Source: Deltaproteobacteria bacterium
GTDB taxonomy: Bacteria > Desulfobacterota > DSM-4660 > Desulfatiglandales > HGW-15
Length of the DNA: 39,402 bases
Direction of reading: 5' to 3'
NCBI GenBank assembly: GCA_016931115.1
Contig: JAFGFM010000225.1
Span: 1-39,402, forward strand
In this document: positions 15,168 through 24,096 of the stretch, piece after piece
Numbering within the stretch: the stretch's first letter is position 1
Layout: each line of letters opens with the position of its first letter
The notes under the pieces: model-generated
Seen by the model: only the letters and a program-made list of their open reading frames with translations
Told to the model about the DNA's origin: nothing
Databases searched by the model: none
Made by a program: the position numbers and the translations under genes

Positions 15168-17462
15168 ATGATGGGAACTCAATTAGCAGACAACAATATT
15201 ACATTTAACTTCAATATGTTATTGAACAAAGAGATATTCAGGGAGCCTGTTTTCCTGTCTGCTGTAATCTTAGCCCTTTTTCTGATCCTTGGTGATTACC
15301 TGATTCATGGCAGTATATCGCCTCTATTCCTGTTTAGCATCTTTATTGCTGTTTTACTGCTGTTTATCCTTTTGGGGATGATAATCAGGCTGAAAAAGAT
15401 ACAGCAGCATAGCAGGGCGCTTGAAGCAAGGTTAAGGGAGATCGAGGATGCAAACAGGTATAAATCCAGGTTTCTGGCAAACATGTCCCATGAACTGCGC
15501 ACCCCGCTTAACAGCATCATCCTTTTGTCGCAGCTCCTTGCTGAAAACAAGGGAAAAAACCTTACAGATAAGCAGGTTGAGTATGCCCGCTGTGTCCAGA
15601 GTTCAGGACATGACCTGCTGGGTCTCATTAACGAGATTCTGGACCTCTCAAAGATAGAATCAGGGAAGATGGAGCTTAATGTTGAGGATGTAACACTGGA
15701 TCAGATAGCCACTGCCATCAGGAGAAACTTCAGTCATGTTGCCGAAGAAAAAGGCCTTAAGTTTTATGTAATTAAAGAGGCAAATCTCCCTGGAACAATC
15801 GTGTCTGACTGGCAGAGGATAGAGCAGATACTGAATAATCTCCTGTCCAATGCATTCAAGTTCACATCGGAAGGTGAAGTAATCCTCAGGATAAGCAGGG
15901 CAGATAAAAAAGCAGACCTCTCTGAAAGCGGTTTAACACATGATCAGACCATCGCCTTTTCTGTCACTGATACTGGCATAGGCATCCCCGAAGATAAGAT
16001 ACAGTTTATCTTTGAACCATTCCGGCAGGTAGATGGCGCCATAAGCCGTAAATACGGGGGAACCGGCCTTGGCCTCTCAATATCCAGGGAGCTTGCAAGG
16101 TTACTCAAGGGAGAGATACAGGTGACAAGCATTGAAGGCAAGGGTTCAGAATTCACACTCTATCTCCCTGAATCCTGTGAAGCGGGTGAATTGCATGGTC
16201 AGCAAGGGAATGCGGCCCCTCTTCAAAGAGATGGAAAAACCGGTATGGCTATCTCTCTGATCCATGCTGGCTTAAAGGATATAAAAGAAGATGACACCCC
16301 GGTTCTATTAATTGAAGATGACCCCATTTTTTCAGGGATATTTAAGGATTATGCCAGTGCAAGCGGTTTTAAGACCATAATTGCCCGGGATGGTGAGAAA
16401 GGGCTTGCCTACGCAGGTAAATATAACCTTAAGGCAATAGTACTTGATATAAATCTCCAGGGCATCAATGGTTGGACAGTGATGTCAAGGCTTAAGGAGG
16501 ATCTTAAAACCAGGCATATACCTGTCTATCTGGTCTCTGCTAATGATAGCCCCCGTGAAGCGACGCGTATGGGGGCCGCAGGTTATATATTAAAACCTGT
16601 TACTGTGGATAAATTTGAAAGACTCTTTTCAGATATAAAAAAATCAATTGCAAAATCCGGGAAAAAACTTCTTGTTGTAGAGGATAATGAGGTAACAAGA
16701 AAGCTGATAGAAAAGCTGTTTGACTGCACAGAGGTAGAAATAATCTATACATCCACAGGCAAAGAGGCCATAGAAAAGCTATCTGTCATGCACTTTGATT
16801 GTGTTATCCTTGATCTTTCACTCCCGGACATATCCGGTTTTGAGATACTATCAAGGATAAAAAACAATGAATCGTCCTTTTCATCCCCGATCATTGTATA
16901 TACAGGGAAAAGGCTTTCCGCCCGTGAGAGGGCTATCCTTGATGAATATACAGAGTGCATCGTTGTAAAAGGGGTGAACTCTCCTGCAAAGCTCCTGGAT
17001 GAGGTAACTCTCTTCCTCCACATTAATGAATCGGAACTGCCTGAAGAGAGAAGAAAGATGCTCAGGATAATACATGACAATGATGCGATTCTTAAGGGTA
17101 AAAAAATACTTATTGCAGATGATGACATGCGGAATCTTTTTGTTCTCACCAATATACTGGAGAGTAAAGGGGTAAACGTCATCGTTGCAAAAAACGGCAT
17201 AGAGGCCATGAATTTACTTAAAGACAACCTGGGGATTGATCTTATAATTATGGACATGATGATGCCGGAAAAGGATGGCTTTATGGCGGTTAAAGAGATC
17301 AGGGAGCAGCCCGACTTTGCTGAACTGCCTGTAATAGCGCTCACAGCAAGGGCAATGAAAGGTGACCGTGCCAGATGCATAGAGGCTGGCGCAAGCGATT
17401 ACCTTTCAAAGCCCTTTGAGAAAGAGCGGCTTTTTTCAATGCTGAGCGCATGGCTCTATTAG
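15168..17462 (+). CDS. Membrane hybrid histidine kinase with three receiver domains
   Basis: The 764-residue protein has two N-terminal membrane helices (about residues 27-47 and 52-72) with almost no periplasmic loop, so it may sense membrane or cytoplasmic cues. The DHp domain carries the phospho-acceptor His108 in FLANMSHELRTPLNS. The ATP-binding domain has the N box NLLSNAFKFT, DTGIGIP and GGTGLGLSIS. Three receiver domains follow, near residues 376-495 (VLLIEDD, VLDINLQG), 498-620 (LLVVEDNE, LDLSLPDISG) and 644-762 (ILIADDD, MDMMMPEKDG), each keeping the phospho-acceptor Asp. No Hpt domain is present. The partner gene begins 18 bases downstream, so the two form a phosphorelay-like pair. 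The stimulus and output genes are unknown. Confidence 0.88.
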   Translation: MMGTQLADNNITFNFNMLLNKEIFREPVFLSAVILALFLILGDYLIHGSISPLFLFSIFIAVLLLFILLGMIIRLKKIQQHSRALEARLREIEDANRYKSRFLANMSHELRTPLNSIILLSQLLAENKGKNLTDKQVEYARCVQSSGHDLLGLINEILDLSKIESGKMELNVEDVTLDQIATAIRRNFSHVAEEKGLKFYVIKEANLPGTIVSDWQRIEQILNNLLSNAFKFTSEGEVILRISRADKKADLSESGLTHDQTIAFSVTDTGIGIPEDKIQFIFEPFRQVDGAISRKYGGTGLGLSISRELARLLKGEIQVTSIEGKGSEFTLYLPESCEAGELHGQQGNAAPLQRDGKTGMAISLIHAGLKDIKEDDTPVLLIEDDPIFSGIFKDYASASGFKTIIARDGEKGLAYAGKYNLKAIVLDINLQGINGWTVMSRLKEDLKTRHIPVYLVSANDSPREATRMGAAGYILKPVTVDKFERLFSDIKKSIAKSGKKLLVVEDNEVTRKLIEKLFDCTEVEIIYTSTGKEAIEKLSVMHFDCVILDLSLPDISGFEILSRIKNNESSFSSPIIVYTGKRLSARERAILDEYTECIVVKGVNSPAKLLDEVTLFLHINESELPEERRKMLRIIHDNDAILKGKKILIADDDMRNLFVLTNILESKGVNVIVAKNGIEAMNLLKDNLGIDLIIMDMMMPEKDGFMAVKEIREQPDFAELPVIALTARAMKGDRARCIEAGASDYLSKPFEKERLFSMLSAWLY

Positions 17463-17480
17463 ACAGGAAAGGACAGGATA

Positions 17481-19115
17481 ATGACAGGACATGAAAAACC
17501 AAATATACTTATAGTGGATGACCTCCCGACCAATCTTACTGTACTGGAAGCCCTTCTGAAGGAGCTTGATATTAATATAGTAAAGGTACTCTCAGGAAGC
17601 GAGGCGCTCTCCCGTATGATAGAAGATGATTTTGCACTTGTTCTTCTTGATGTGCAGATGCCCGAAATGGATGGCTTTGAGACAGCCGAGCTGATGCGCG
17701 GTAGCGCAAAGACCAGGCATGTACCCATAATCTTTGTCACTGCCATTAATAAAGACCAGGAACACATATTCAGGGGATATGAGGCAGGCGCTGTGGATTA
17801 TATTTTCAAGCCTTTCAAACCACAGATACTCAAGGGAAAGGTAAAGATATTCATAGACCTCTACAATCAGAAAAAAAGGCTTGAAAATATAAATAATGGT
17901 CTGAGGGAGGCAAACAGGAAGATACTTGACCAGCAGAGGTCTGTTATAGAGGAGGAAAGATTAAAGGTGCTGCTGCAGCTTTCAGGGGCCACTGCCCATG
18001 AACTCAACCAGCCGCTCATGGGGCTCCAGGGATATATAGACCTTATAAAAAGAGAAAAGGACCCTTCCCTGATCTTGCAGTATGCCTCGAAACTTGAGGA
18101 GGCATCTGCGAGGATTTCAGGCATAATCCAGAAGATACAGACTATCCGTTATGATGAGGTGGTGCAATATTCACCCGGCACATCCATCATTGATATTGAT
18201 CAGAAGATAAATATCCTAATCATTGAAGACTCAGACCATGATTATGAGGTAATCCGCGATATCTTAAAGGAAAATAAAAAAATCCATATTTACAGGGCAA
18301 CAGGCATTGAAAACTCAATCAATTTCATAAAACAGAAGGGCGCTGACCTGCTGCTGCTCGATTACTATCTTACAGACGGCAATGCCTTTGATCTCCTTGA
18401 GAGGATGAAAAACGAACAGCAGGAGATCCCTGTTGTAATAATTACCGCACAGGGGAACGAGGTGATAGCATCAAAGATCATACAGGCCGGGGCATATGAT
18501 TACCTGCCCAGGGACAGCCTTAACAGCAATTCACTCTCAAGGGCCATAATGAATACCCTTGAAAAATCCCAGCTCAAAAAACAGGTAAAGGAGACCTATA
18601 ACAGGATGGTGGATATGTCTGTCCGTGATGCCCTTACAGGCCTCTTTAACAGAAGATATTTTATAGAGGCCCTAGATCGTGAAATTTCAAGATCCCAGAG
18701 GTATAAAACCGACCTGGTGCTGTGTATGCTGGATATTGATCATTTCAAAAACATCAATGACTGTTACGGGCACACTGCCGGGGACACGGTTCTGGCAAAG
18801 ATCGGCATATTACTGAAGGAGAGCATCAGGGATAACGATATTGCCTGCCGCTATGGCGGTGAGGAGTTTGCCCTTCTGCTCCCACACACCAATATAGAAG
18901 AGGCGAGTATCATGAGTGAAAGGTTCAGGGAAAAGGTGGCCTTAAATGATTTTCAGCACGAGTCATCCCGCATGAAGATTACTGTAAGCATCGGTATTGC
19001 CCAGTATCAGAGGGGGGGAGAAGAACCCGGAAATATGTTTGTTGAACAGGCTGACAGGGCACTTTACCAGGCAAAGGAGGAGGGCAGAAACAGATCTGTA
19101 ATCTTTCTTGAATGA
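17481..19115 (+). CDS. REC-DHp-REC-GGEEF diguanylate cyclase
   Basis: The 544-residue soluble protein combines four modules. A receiver domain (residues about 8-125) has ILIVDD and acceptor Asp in VLLDVQMPEMDG. A coiled coil leads to a HisKA-like segment (about 160-225) with a candidate His in ATAHELNQPLMG, but no ATP-binding domain follows. A second receiver (about 241-360) has ILIIEDSDHD and LLLDYYLTDG. The C-terminal cyclase domain (about 380-544) has DALTGLFNRR and the catalytic GGEEF near residue 458. An RxxD inhibitory site for c-di-GMP (RDND) lies five residues before GGEEF. The upstream hybrid kinase is the obvious phosphodonor. Output is expected to be c-di-GMP. The stranded DHp segment is unusual. 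Confidence 0.87.
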   Translation: MTGHEKPNILIVDDLPTNLTVLEALLKELDINIVKVLSGSEALSRMIEDDFALVLLDVQMPEMDGFETAELMRGSAKTRHVPIIFVTAINKDQEHIFRGYEAGAVDYIFKPFKPQILKGKVKIFIDLYNQKKRLENINNGLREANRKILDQQRSVIEEERLKVLLQLSGATAHELNQPLMGLQGYIDLIKREKDPSLILQYASKLEEASARISGIIQKIQTIRYDEVVQYSPGTSIIDIDQKINILIIEDSDHDYEVIRDILKENKKIHIYRATGIENSINFIKQKGADLLLLDYYLTDGNAFDLLERMKNEQQEIPVVIITAQGNEVIASKIIQAGAYDYLPRDSLNSNSLSRAIMNTLEKSQLKKQVKETYNRMVDMSVRDALTGLFNRRYFIEALDREISRSQRYKTDLVLCMLDIDHFKNINDCYGHTAGDTVLAKIGILLKESIRDNDIACRYGGEEFALLLPHTNIEEASIMSERFREKVALNDFQHESSRMKITVSIGIAQYQRGGEEPGNMFVEQADRALYQAKEEGRNRSVIFLE

Positions 19116-19139
19116 TAAAGAGATGGTTATAAAAAACTG

Positions 19140-19940
19140 CTATTGCCTTTGTTTATCATACCTGCCCCTTGCCATAACAGCCGCTCCAAGGGCACCTGTT
19201 ATCTGGGGGTCTACTGAAAGGGAAACAAACACGATACCCAGATAATCCTCAAGCGCCTTTCTCATCCCTGCGTTTTTTGAAACACCTCCTACAAAGGCGG
19301 TATTTTGGGCAATACCAAGCCTTTTTGCCATGTTTCCAACCCTTCTGGCTATGCTCTGATGAAGTCCCGCAGCAATGTCTGTCTTTGTGTTCCCCTGGGC
19401 TACAAGGGATATGACCTCTGATTCGGCAAACACTATGCATGTGCTGTTGACAGGGCAAGGGTTTATGGATTTTTCGTAGAGGGCGCTGAATTCCTCAATA
19501 TTGAGTCTCAGAGTCCTTGCCATTACCTCCAGAAAACGCCCTGTTCCGGCAGCACACCTGTCATTAAGGATAAAATCCATGATAGTGCCATCCGGTTTCA
19601 GCTTTATTGCCTTGCTGTCCTGTCCACCAATATCTATTATCCCCTCAACCCCAGGGTTTATGTGCCTGACACCTGTGGCATGGCAGGTAATCTCTGTTGC
19701 CGTGTGGTCAAAAAAATCAAGGGATATCCTTCCATATCCTGTCCCTACTGCGTATGAGATATCTTCTCTATTAGCCCCTATCATGCCCAGCACAGAGTCA
19801 AGGATAGCAACACCTGCCTTTTTGGGCTCGGCATCCGTATAGATCACTGTACTGGCAAGGATATTCTCGCTGTCTATGATAACGCATTTGGTGGTCATTG
19901 ATCCGACATCAATACCGGCAAATAAATTTCTATTATCCAT
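19140..19940 (-). CDS. HgdC/BadFG-type ASKHA activase (2-hydroxyacyl-CoA dehydratase activator)
   Basis: The 266-residue ATPase matches the activator component of 2-hydroxyacyl-CoA dehydratases and benzoyl-CoA reductases. ASKHA motifs are clear (AGIDVGSMTTKCVIID; IIDIGGQDSKAI; FVGGVSKNAGM). Cys129 in NDRCAAGTGRF and Cys168 in NSTCIVFAESE match the two cysteines per subunit that hold the intersubunit [4Fe-4S] cluster in HgdC dimers. It would hydrolyse ATP to push one low-potential electron into a partner iron-sulfur enzyme. No dehydratase or reductase subunit gene is in the window. It starts 7 bases after the upstream secreted protein gene, an unexpected partner. It might instead drive an unknown reductase. 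Confidence 0.85.
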   Translation of the reverse strand: MDNRNLFAGIDVGSMTTKCVIIDSENILASTVIYTDAEPKKAGVAILDSVLGMIGANREDISYAVGTGYGRISLDFFDHTATEITCHATGVRHINPGVEGIIDIGGQDSKAIKLKPDGTIMDFILNDRCAAGTGRFLEVMARTLRLNIEEFSALYEKSINPCPVNSTCIVFAESEVISLVAQGNTKTDIAAGLHQSIARRVGNMAKRLGIAQNTAFVGGVSKNAGMRKALEDYLGIVFVSLSVDPQITGALGAAVMARGRYDKQRQ

Positions 19941-19947
19941 ATAATCC

Positions 19948-21813
19948 CTATTCCACGCTTAACACCCTGAATGAATGGGGCTTTACAGTCAGTTCAAAGG
20001 TCTTTTCAGTTGATGGCCTGCCCCAGAAGCCTTGAATATCCTTGCCCCTGAGGGCCTCTCCTGTCTCAATATCCTTGATATTTTTACCCTTCGGGGCAAC
20101 AAGCCTGATATCCGCAGGCGTATCCCCGAATGAATGCACCACAGCGGTATTGTTGTCATAGAGGAAAATGGATACCTTTGCAGGGCCGTGCAGCCGTACA
20201 AACTGGTTTTTCAAAAGGGTATCCCTTATTTTATTAAGCACCTCATCAGGCATGTCATATATATCTGCAAAATTATCCGGTATGGTGAGCACATAAAGAT
20301 TTCCATCCGCATAATCGGCCCTGTGAAGAATAGGCCATCCAAGACCGTTATCAAGGGCAGAGACCTCTTCCCATGAATCATTGGTCAGGTACTGTATCTG
20401 GGGTATGATCATCTCCTTTTCGCCCTTTATAATGCCGCCCCATCCTGCCTTGAAATCCTTAACAATGGCCTTCCTGTTTGTATACTGGAGCTCAACGATC
20501 TCCTCAATGCCTTTACCCATAAGGGCGCATAAAAAGCCTGACGTGATCACAACATCCTTTCCATTAATAAGTTGACCTTTTATTTTATTAATGATCTCAG
20601 CATCAAATTTTGCTGATTCTGTAAGAAGGATTATCTTTTCACCTGAAGGAAACTCAGGATAGAGATCAATGGGGATGCCTGCCATGCCCAAAAAATTATG
20701 GAGAAAATCCTCACCGGTGGAATGATAGGGCTTATAGCCTTTAATGCCGATCGGTCTTCCAAGATACCCGATCACATTATCTATCTGCTCAAGTGCTGTT
20801 GCGGCTATGAGGGCCATATTGGCATCCTTTTTATATTTATCCCCATCCAGGTAGGGTTTTATCATTGCATCAAAATCAAAACTGGTTTCTGTGCCCTGCC
20901 ATGGGCCACGGAGCTGTTTTGTGACAGGAAGCCCCATCTGCATATAATCAAACATGGTCATCTCAGGCGCCTTTGCAAGAAGCGTAAGCCATAGCTGCTC
21001 CGCATACCTGTCGGCTGTGTTGGATGCATATGTATCCACCCATCCACCGCCGTTTCTGCCAGGGGCGATATTCTCGAAATACCTGATTATCTGGTAGCTC
21101 TGGTACTCCTGGAGGTGCTGGTCTGTCATTACGCTGTCACGGGTCTCTGTGCCTGTATAGATCCCGTCGAATATCTTTGGTCCACGCTCAAGATCAAAGC
21201 CCAGCCCCTGAAAATGCTCATACCAGTTGGGATACTTGATAACCACCTTAATCTTGGGGTTAACTGCCTTTGCAGGGCCGACTATTAATGTTTTCGCTGC
21301 CTCTGCAAGAAGATCCATCCTGAACTGTGACCAGCTTTTATCACCTTTGGCGGCTATACATTTTTTACACTTGCAGCTTGTATAGAAAAAGTCATCCAGT
21401 ATCAGCTCATCAAAATGGCGGGCAGTCATCTCAACAATCTGTTTCAGTTTTTTACGGTGCTCTTCATTGGTATAGCAGTAGGTCTCAAAATTGTTGGACT
21501 CGCTTACAGTTATGGTAATACCGCCTGCGGTTTTAATACCCTTTGATTTAAAGAACCTGATAATGGGCTCAAGTGCCGCTTCATCAATAACTGTCATGTC
21601 CCTGTGGGTTTCAAGGTATATCTTATCTATGTTCAGGTGCTGATCCATCTGTTCAAATGTGGTTTTAAGCCACACAGGGTCCTTCATCTTTATCACCTCA
21701 AAGACCCTTGCATATACAGAGACATCAAAGTTTTTATACCCGTCATCAGCAAGGGTAGAAAGGGAACATATTGTGACAAGTGGCAGTAAAAGCATTGTCT
21801 GTACAGTATTCAT
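19948..21813 (-). CDS. Secreted TIM-barrel-like protein of unknown function, possible glycoside hydrolase
   Basis: With the ATG at 21813 (GGAGG eight bases upstream) the product is 621 residues and has a signal peptide (MNTVQTMLLLPLVTICSLS...LADDG). The N-terminal 350 residues look like a TIM barrel: alternating strands and helices, an early YLETHRD, IKTAGGITITV, an acidic strand ELILDDFFYTS followed by C-K-C-x2-C, then VVIKYPNW and a GTETRD segment. The LDDFF motif resembles barrel-type hydrolases with an acidic catalytic residue on a strand end. The middle (about 380-470) resembles a trimerisation or glutamine-amidotransferase-like domain of large glycosidases, and the C-terminus is a beta sandwich (HSFRVLSVE). 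I cannot assign a known family. It shares an operon with the activase. Confidence 0.6.
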   Translation of the reverse strand: MNTVQTMLLLPLVTICSLSTLADDGYKNFDVSVYARVFEVIKMKDPVWLKTTFEQMDQHLNIDKIYLETHRDMTVIDEAALEPIIRFFKSKGIKTAGGITITVSESNNFETYCYTNEEHRKKLKQIVEMTARHFDELILDDFFYTSCKCKKCIAAKGDKSWSQFRMDLLAEAAKTLIVGPAKAVNPKIKVVIKYPNWYEHFQGLGFDLERGPKIFDGIYTGTETRDSVMTDQHLQEYQSYQIIRYFENIAPGRNGGGWVDTYASNTADRYAEQLWLTLLAKAPEMTMFDYMQMGLPVTKQLRGPWQGTETSFDFDAMIKPYLDGDKYKKDANMALIAATALEQIDNVIGYLGRPIGIKGYKPYHSTGEDFLHNFLGMAGIPIDLYPEFPSGEKIILLTESAKFDAEIINKIKGQLINGKDVVITSGFLCALMGKGIEEIVELQYTNRKAIVKDFKAGWGGIIKGEKEMIIPQIQYLTNDSWEEVSALDNGLGWPILHRADYADGNLYVLTIPDNFADIYDMPDEVLNKIRDTLLKNQFVRLHGPAKVSIFLYDNNTAVVHSFGDTPADIRLVAPKGKNIKDIETGEALRGKDIQGFWGRPSTEKTFELTVKPHSFRVLSVE

Positions 21814-21860
21814 AAAAACCTCCGAATTATGGACATGAAGCCATTTTTTGATTTCTGGCA

Positions 21861-21889
21861 ATACTATTTGGGGTGAATTCCTTTGTCAA
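21861..21889 (-). promoter_or_regulatory. Predicted promoter of the secreted protein-activase operon
   Basis: On the minus strand TTGACA (21889-21884), an exact 17-base spacer and TAGTAT (21866-21861) sit about 50 bases upstream of the ATG at 21813. This supports the downstream start choice, because the longer frame would begin at the predicted -10 box. Confidence 0.55.
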
Positions 21890-21916
21890 GGATGCATATG
21901 ACCCCGATAATAAAAT

Positions 21917-21944
21917 GTAGAGACGCCCGGCCGGGCGTCTCTAC
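21917..21944. repeat. Perfect 28-base palindrome
   Basis: The arms GTAGAGACGCCCGG and CCGGGCGTCTCTAC are exact reverse complements with no spacer. It resembles the short GC-rich palindromic intergenic repeats that occur in many copies in diverse bacterial genomes. It lies about 30 bases upstream of the predicted promoter of the secreted protein gene. Confidence 0.8.
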
Positions 21945-21995
21945 CCATATATCCTTAACAATCATTGAAAAATGAAGGTGACTCAGGCCTTTTCT

Positions 21996-22035
21996 TTTTC
22001 CCTCCCCTGGTGGGAGGGATCAGGGAGGGGGTTAT
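21996..22035. repeat. CCCTCCC/GGGAGGG hairpin repeat
   Basis: CCCTCCC (22000-22006) and GGGAGGG (22012-22018) form a hairpin with a five-base loop, followed by another GGGAGGGGG tract. Such pyrimidine/purine-skewed units are common dispersed intergenic repeats. The rest of 21945-22182 shows no gene. Confidence 0.55.
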
Positions 22036-22182
22036 GTATGTCTCTTTTCTTCGCAGTTACTGTGGCAACATCTTATTTCACACTCTGTGTCTTGTCCCAA
22101 AAAATGATGACCACTGCTAAAAAATTGAATTTTTCAACAAACCCTATGAAAATAAAAGCGGTTCTATTACGATCTTCTGCCC

Positions 22183-22845
22183 TTAATCCTCTTCCATTTG
22201 TGAAAGCGCCCCACCAGGCCCTCTAAGACTAACAGCGAACACGGTCATATCTTTCGTTAAATAAAATGTAATATCCTGATCTATGTAAACTGTATGCCCG
22301 CCTTTTTCCGGTTGCGGTTCTTTAATATCATATTTTGGTTTCATTCCAAACCTTACCATATAGTACTTTTCAGACTTTTCAACTATTCCTTTACCTCCTA
22401 ATGCTAACCCCAATTTAGCATTTACAATGTTTACCTTTTCAAGGGCTTGCTGGCGTTCTTTTAATTCATCTAGAATATATGTATAATTATGATTATGCAT
22501 TTCTATGTAGACTTTTTCTTTCATAGGGTAAAAAGAGATGAGATTTCTTTTTTTATCAAACCTGATTGAATAGGGTATGGAGTCTTCATTATTATATTTC
22601 AGATATGCTTCACAAACATAATAGGTATAATTCATTACTCTGTTTTTCTCGCACTTATAAATAGGTTTATCATAAATCATACCAGTGACATCACAAAGCT
22701 CCTGTATCCGTGATGACATTTCTTTAACAATCTCAGAATCTATTTGAATTGTTTCAACATCGATTTTAGGAAAATCTACACCGTTTGCTTTATCCAATAA
22801 ACAGGTCATAAAAATAATGGTACAGAATAATAATAGATGTTTCAT
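22183..22845 (-). CDS. Hypothetical secreted protein
   Basis: With the ATG at 22845 (AAAGGTGAG upstream) the product is 220 residues and has a signal peptide (MKHLLLFCTIIFMTCLLDKANG). The Cys near residue 15 lacks a clear lipobox context, so lipidation is uncertain. The mature part is charged, with two Cys (LCDVTG and YKCEKN) that could pair in the periplasm, a central helical segment (DELKERQQALEKVN) and a C-terminal beta-rich region with PGGALSQMEED at the end. I recognise no family. It is AT-rich compared with the surrounding glycosidase genes and lies next to a gene relic and a toxin-antitoxin pair, so it may be accessory. Confidence 0.6.
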   Translation of the reverse strand: MKHLLLFCTIIFMTCLLDKANGVDFPKIDVETIQIDSEIVKEMSSRIQELCDVTGMIYDKPIYKCEKNRVMNYTYYVCEAYLKYNNEDSIPYSIRFDKKRNLISFYPMKEKVYIEMHNHNYTYILDELKERQQALEKVNIVNAKLGLALGGKGIVEKSEKYYMVRFGMKPKYDIKEPQPEKGGHTVYIDQDITFYLTKDMTVFAVSLRGPGGALSQMEED

Positions 22846-22913
22846 ATTCTCACCTTTCTTGTCGATAGTAGCCAATACAACAATATGACAAATATCCGCC
22901 AGTCCCGGCATCC

Positions 22914-23132
22914 TCACTTTAAATTACCCTTTATTATCTTTAACCTTTCTTTAACACCCCCGGCGCTTGTAAAGGCGTCAGGGGGTGTATTTGTTACATA
23001 ATCAACGAGAGTCTCCACATCTGTCTCAGCTACACGAACACGTGTATCTGATGATGCGTAATAAATTAGCACCCTTTCATCCAGGTCTTTGATCCAGCCG
23101 TTGGTAAAGACCACATTACTTACATCCCCTAC
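22914..23132 (-). pseudogene. 3' relic of a second GH130 mannoside phosphorylase gene
   Basis: About 72 codons encode [16 protein letters not shown] and then [20 protein letters not shown] to the stop, nearly matching the last residues of the intact GH130 gene at 24320-25489 ([36 protein letters not shown]). The nucleotide sequence is also closely similar with scattered substitutions, so this is a diverged paralogue rather than a fresh duplication. Homology ends abruptly near 23132. The relic and the intact copy are in the same orientation, about 1.2 kb apart, with the toxin-antitoxin module between them. Confidence 0.85.
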
Positions 23133-23298
23133 ATCTGAAAAGGGGTCTGCCGTTGACTCTTAGCCGCACCCCAAAATCATAAATTAAAGACAACTAGATT
23201 CCCCATTGCTCCAGGTTAAATGATGCTCCATTTCCCGCGGCTCGTATTTAATAGGGTAAAAATGTCAACAGAAACTATTCAGATAGGAAACAGTGGAT

Positions 23299-23772
23299 TT
23301 AGATATATTCGTCAAGTTTTTCAACAGGAGAGAAGTATCCCCACTTAATAAAATGCTTTAAAATATTGTTTCCTTTTTTAAGGGTTATTACCTTTTTATG
23401 AATAAGCTCTATAAGAATACCGATGCTTCCTGATACCCTTAACCCTTCCCTAAGTGCTAATTTCCGAGCCATCATGTCATCACTTAAAAAATCATACCTT
23501 CTATGAATAGCAACAGCGAGACAGGACGCCTCACCTGCACCAAATTTTTTATGTAAAAAATTGAACATATTTCGTTCTGTTTCATTTTCAAAATCCAGTT
23601 TGACAACCCAGGTAAAATGGACTTTTTTAAACAGACCTGCTTCAACTCCTTGTTCAAATTCATCGAGAACATATAAAGTTGAAGCCGCTGAGTCTCCGCA
23701 AAATTGCTTAAGCAAAGAAAGTTCGTCGACCAGCACAAAGTTTGACAGGACTGTATTGTCCAGCAATATCAT
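23299..23772 (-). CDS. PIN-domain toxin, DUF3368 family
   Basis: The 157-residue protein has the acidic residues of a PIN-fold ribonuclease: Asp5 in LLDNTVLSNF, Glu in GAGEASCLAVA near residue 80, and the Asp pair in FLSDDMMARKLA near residue 97. The C-terminal part GLRVSGSIGILIELIHKKVI is typical of DUF3368 proteins, in which a conserved G-x2-V-x-G-T/S-x-G segment follows the last acidic residue. As a toxin it would cleave RNA using divalent metal. Its start codon overlaps the upstream antitoxin stop by 4 bases, giving translational coupling. Confidence 0.8.
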   Translation of the reverse strand: MILLDNTVLSNFVLVDELSLLKQFCGDSAASTLYVLDEFEQGVEAGLFKKVHFTWVVKLDFENETERNMFNFLHKKFGAGEASCLAVAIHRRYDFLSDDMMARKLALREGLRVSGSIGILIELIHKKVITLKKGNNILKHFIKWGYFSPVEKLDEYI

Positions 23773-24065
23773 TTACTCTTATCCTGTATCTTTCTCGCTG
23801 AAACAGTTTCTGCAAGTATTTCTTCATTGGATGAAATACCAATTTTTACTGGAATACCCATGGATAAAAAGCGTTCTCTCAATTTGACAGGATGAATTTT
23901 CAATAATTCAGCGGTCTTGCTGAAATTAATGTCTCCATCCATATAGGCGCCAATAATCAGCTTTTCATTTAGTGCAATCTCTCTTTCCAGAAACATTTGA
24001 ATAGCACCATCAACTACATCCGGTTCGAGTTCTCGTAATTTTTCAAGTTGTTTCAATTGCCACAT
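23769..24065 (-). CDS. UPF0175-family antitoxin
   Basis: The 98-residue protein carries a helix-turn-helix-like segment (INFSKTAELLKIHPVKLRERFLSMGIPV) that matches UPF0175 proteins, where G/N-x2-K-A-A-E-L-L-G-x-P-x2-x-F is followed by a short strand. This family is regularly encoded directly upstream of DUF3368 PIN toxins. It should bind the toxin and repress its own promoter. AGAGGG precedes the ATG. A consensus-like promoter lies 30-60 bases upstream. Confidence 0.8.
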   Translation of the reverse strand: MWQLKQLEKLRELEPDVVDGAIQMFLEREIALNEKLIIGAYMDGDINFSKTAELLKIHPVKLRERFLSMGIPVKIGISSNEEILAETVSARKIQDKSK

Positions 24066-24096
24066 ATAAACCCTCTTTTATAAAATAAACGAGTTG

